The position numbers and the translations under genes are program-made. A stretch of DNA of 14,582 bases from Actinomycetota bacterium. Lineage in GTDB: Bacteria; Actinomycetota; Acidimicrobiia; Acidimicrobiales; Ilumatobacteraceae. Below, piece after piece: positions 13,654-14,582 of the stretch (within the stretch, counting starts at the first letter, position 1; each line of letters starts with the position of its first letter). Location: positions 1 through 14,582 of the forward strand of contig WLTJ01000010.1 of the NCBI GenBank assembly GCA_009705435.1, given 5' to 3'. Below the pieces are notes generated by a model that saw only the letters and a list, made by a program, of their open reading frames with translations, was not told where the DNA came from and ran no database searches.

Positions 13654-14582
13654 ATGGATGCCCAAGAGTTCCGCGCCAATGGTCAAGCAGTCATTGAGTT
13701 GATTGCCCAATACCTAGAAACAATCGAAGAACGCCCAGTGACGGCCGATGTGAAACCAGGCGATGTGCGTCATCAGTTACCTGCCCATCCCCCAACTGCG
13801 CCCGAATCTTTCGAATCTGTGCTCGCCGATGTCAGCAACATCATTATTCCTGGACTCACCCACTGGCAGCACCCAAACTTCTTTGCTTTTTTTCCTGGCA
13901 ACTCGTCCTATCCGTCAATACTCGCTGATCTCTTAACTGCTGGTCTCGGAGTTCAAGGTATGAGTTGGCTCTCATCACCAGCATGTACTGAAGTTGAAAC
14001 TTTGATGCTTGATTGGATGCAAGAACTCCTTGGTCTACCTGAGAGTTTCCGCAGCACGACAGCAAGCGGCGGCGGAGTCATCCAAGGTTCGGCAAGTGAA
14101 GCAACTCTGTCTTCAATTCTTGCTGCTCGTTGGCGGATCACGGAGGGTCACGTGAACAGAGACGGGGACACCACAAAACTCATCGCTTACTGCACATCGC
14201 AATCGCACAGCAGTATCGAAAAAGGTTTGCGCATCGCTGGGATCGGGACACAGAACATTCGCATGATTGAACATGACGCCTCGTTTGCCATGGTCGCCGA
14301 TGCACTTGAGGCGCAGATCCTTGCCGATCAGGCAGCAGGCTTGATCCCGTTCTGGGTGTGCAGTACTCACGGCACAACATCATCAGGTGCATTCGACCCA
14401 ACATCTGCGATCGGAGCAATCACCCAACGCCATCATCTGTGGCTCCATGTAGACGCCGCGATGCACGGAATCGCTGCCCTTGCTGAAGAGTATCGCTGGG
14501 TCAATGATGGTCTTGAACTCGCCGATAGTTATTGCACCAATCCCCACAAGTGGATGGGAGTCAACTTCGACTGCGATTTATA
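13654..14582 (+). CDS. Group II PLP-dependent aromatic amino acid decarboxylase (3' end cut by window)
   Basis: 309 residues are visible before the window edge; the family is usually 450-500, so about a third is missing. The N-terminus (EFRANGQAVIELIAQYLE) and HWQHPNFFAFFPGNSSYPS match aromatic L-amino acid decarboxylases. SASEATLSSILAAR and SQSHSSIEKGLRIAGI are cofactor-region motifs, the latter with the His that stacks on PLP. D267 in LHVDAAMHG contacts the pyridine nitrogen and K299 in TNPHKWMGVNFDCDL forms the Schiff base; their 32-residue spacing equals that recalled for human DOPA decarboxylase (D271/K303). The products would be amines such as tryptamine, tyramine or phenethylamine; substrate choice cannot be read from this part. 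The start is ATG 13654 with AAAGGG close upstream. Confidence 0.92.
   Translation, partial: MDAQEFRANGQAVIELIAQYLETIEERPVTADVKPGDVRHQLPAHPPTAPESFESVLADVSNIIIPGLTHWQHPNFFAFFPGNSSYPSILADLLTAGLGVQGMSWLSSPACTEVETLMLDWMQELLGLPESFRSTTASGGGVIQGSASEATLSSILAARWRITEGHVNRDGDTTKLIAYCTSQSHSSIEKGLRIAGIGTQNIRMIEHDASFAMVADALEAQILADQAAGLIPFWVCSTHGTTSSGAFDPTSAIGAITQRHHLWLHVDAAMHGIAALAEEYRWVNDGLELADSYCTNPHKWMGVNFDCDL

Noticed and set aside
1..14582. CRISPR array, insertion sequence, prophage, toxin-antitoxin or defence module
   Set aside because: No regularly spaced direct repeats, transposase or integrase motifs, or terminal inverted repeats were seen. Essentially all space is taken by recognisable housekeeping genes.

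Overview
The window looks like a chromosomal segment of a free-living actinobacterium, probably of the Acidimicrobiia type. The evidence is a PdtaS-type histidine kinase, a DUF3107 protein, a SufR-like regulator, an Mrp without the C-terminal CxxC, and a class E sortase, all of which are typical of Actinobacteria. Base composition is moderate (by eye about half G+C), genes are tightly packed, convergent genes are separated by only 3, 8 and 30-odd bases, and several starts look leaderless. The class-level assignment is inference; no rRNA or marker phylogeny is available here.

Layout. Bases 1-1356 (minus): 3'-truncated sensor kinase gene pdtaS. 1418-1648 (minus): DUF3107 protein. 1733-2485 (minus): SufR-like Fe-S-binding HTH regulator, divergent from 2540-3685 (plus), mrp/apbC, an Fe-S cluster carrier ATPase. 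3689-4300 (minus): sulfite-oxidase-fold molybdenum enzyme, divergent from 4375-4863 (plus), a SixA-like histidine phosphatase. 4872-11429 (minus): a contiguous nine-gene System I cytochrome c maturation operon in the order ccmA-B-C-D-E-F-G-H-I, including a 44-residue ccmD that is easy to miss. 11515-12621 (plus): class E sortase with an unusual C-terminal membrane hairpin. 12653-13582 (minus): alpha/beta hydrolase of the epoxide hydrolase/dehalogenase type, divergent from 13654 to the window end (plus), a group II PLP-dependent aromatic amino acid decarboxylase that is cut off by the window edge.

How the genes work together. The ccm block should make a complete haem-handling machine: CcmAB ATPase, CcmC/CcmD/CcmE haem loading and chaperone, CcmF/H/I haem ligation and apocytochrome presentation, and CcmG thiol reduction. 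The conserved haem-binding histidines of CcmC, CcmE and CcmF and the CxxC motifs of CcmG and CcmH are all present. The regulator/mrp pair forms a small iron-sulfur module that may be autoregulated through one overlapping bidirectional promoter. The other genes are single-gene units that share divergent or convergent boundaries.

I found no mobile element, CRISPR array, tRNA, rRNA or defence island, and no clearly undescribed system. The best leads are the System I operon in this lineage, the cysteine-rich CcmE, the regulator/mrp promoter, and the sortase architecture.
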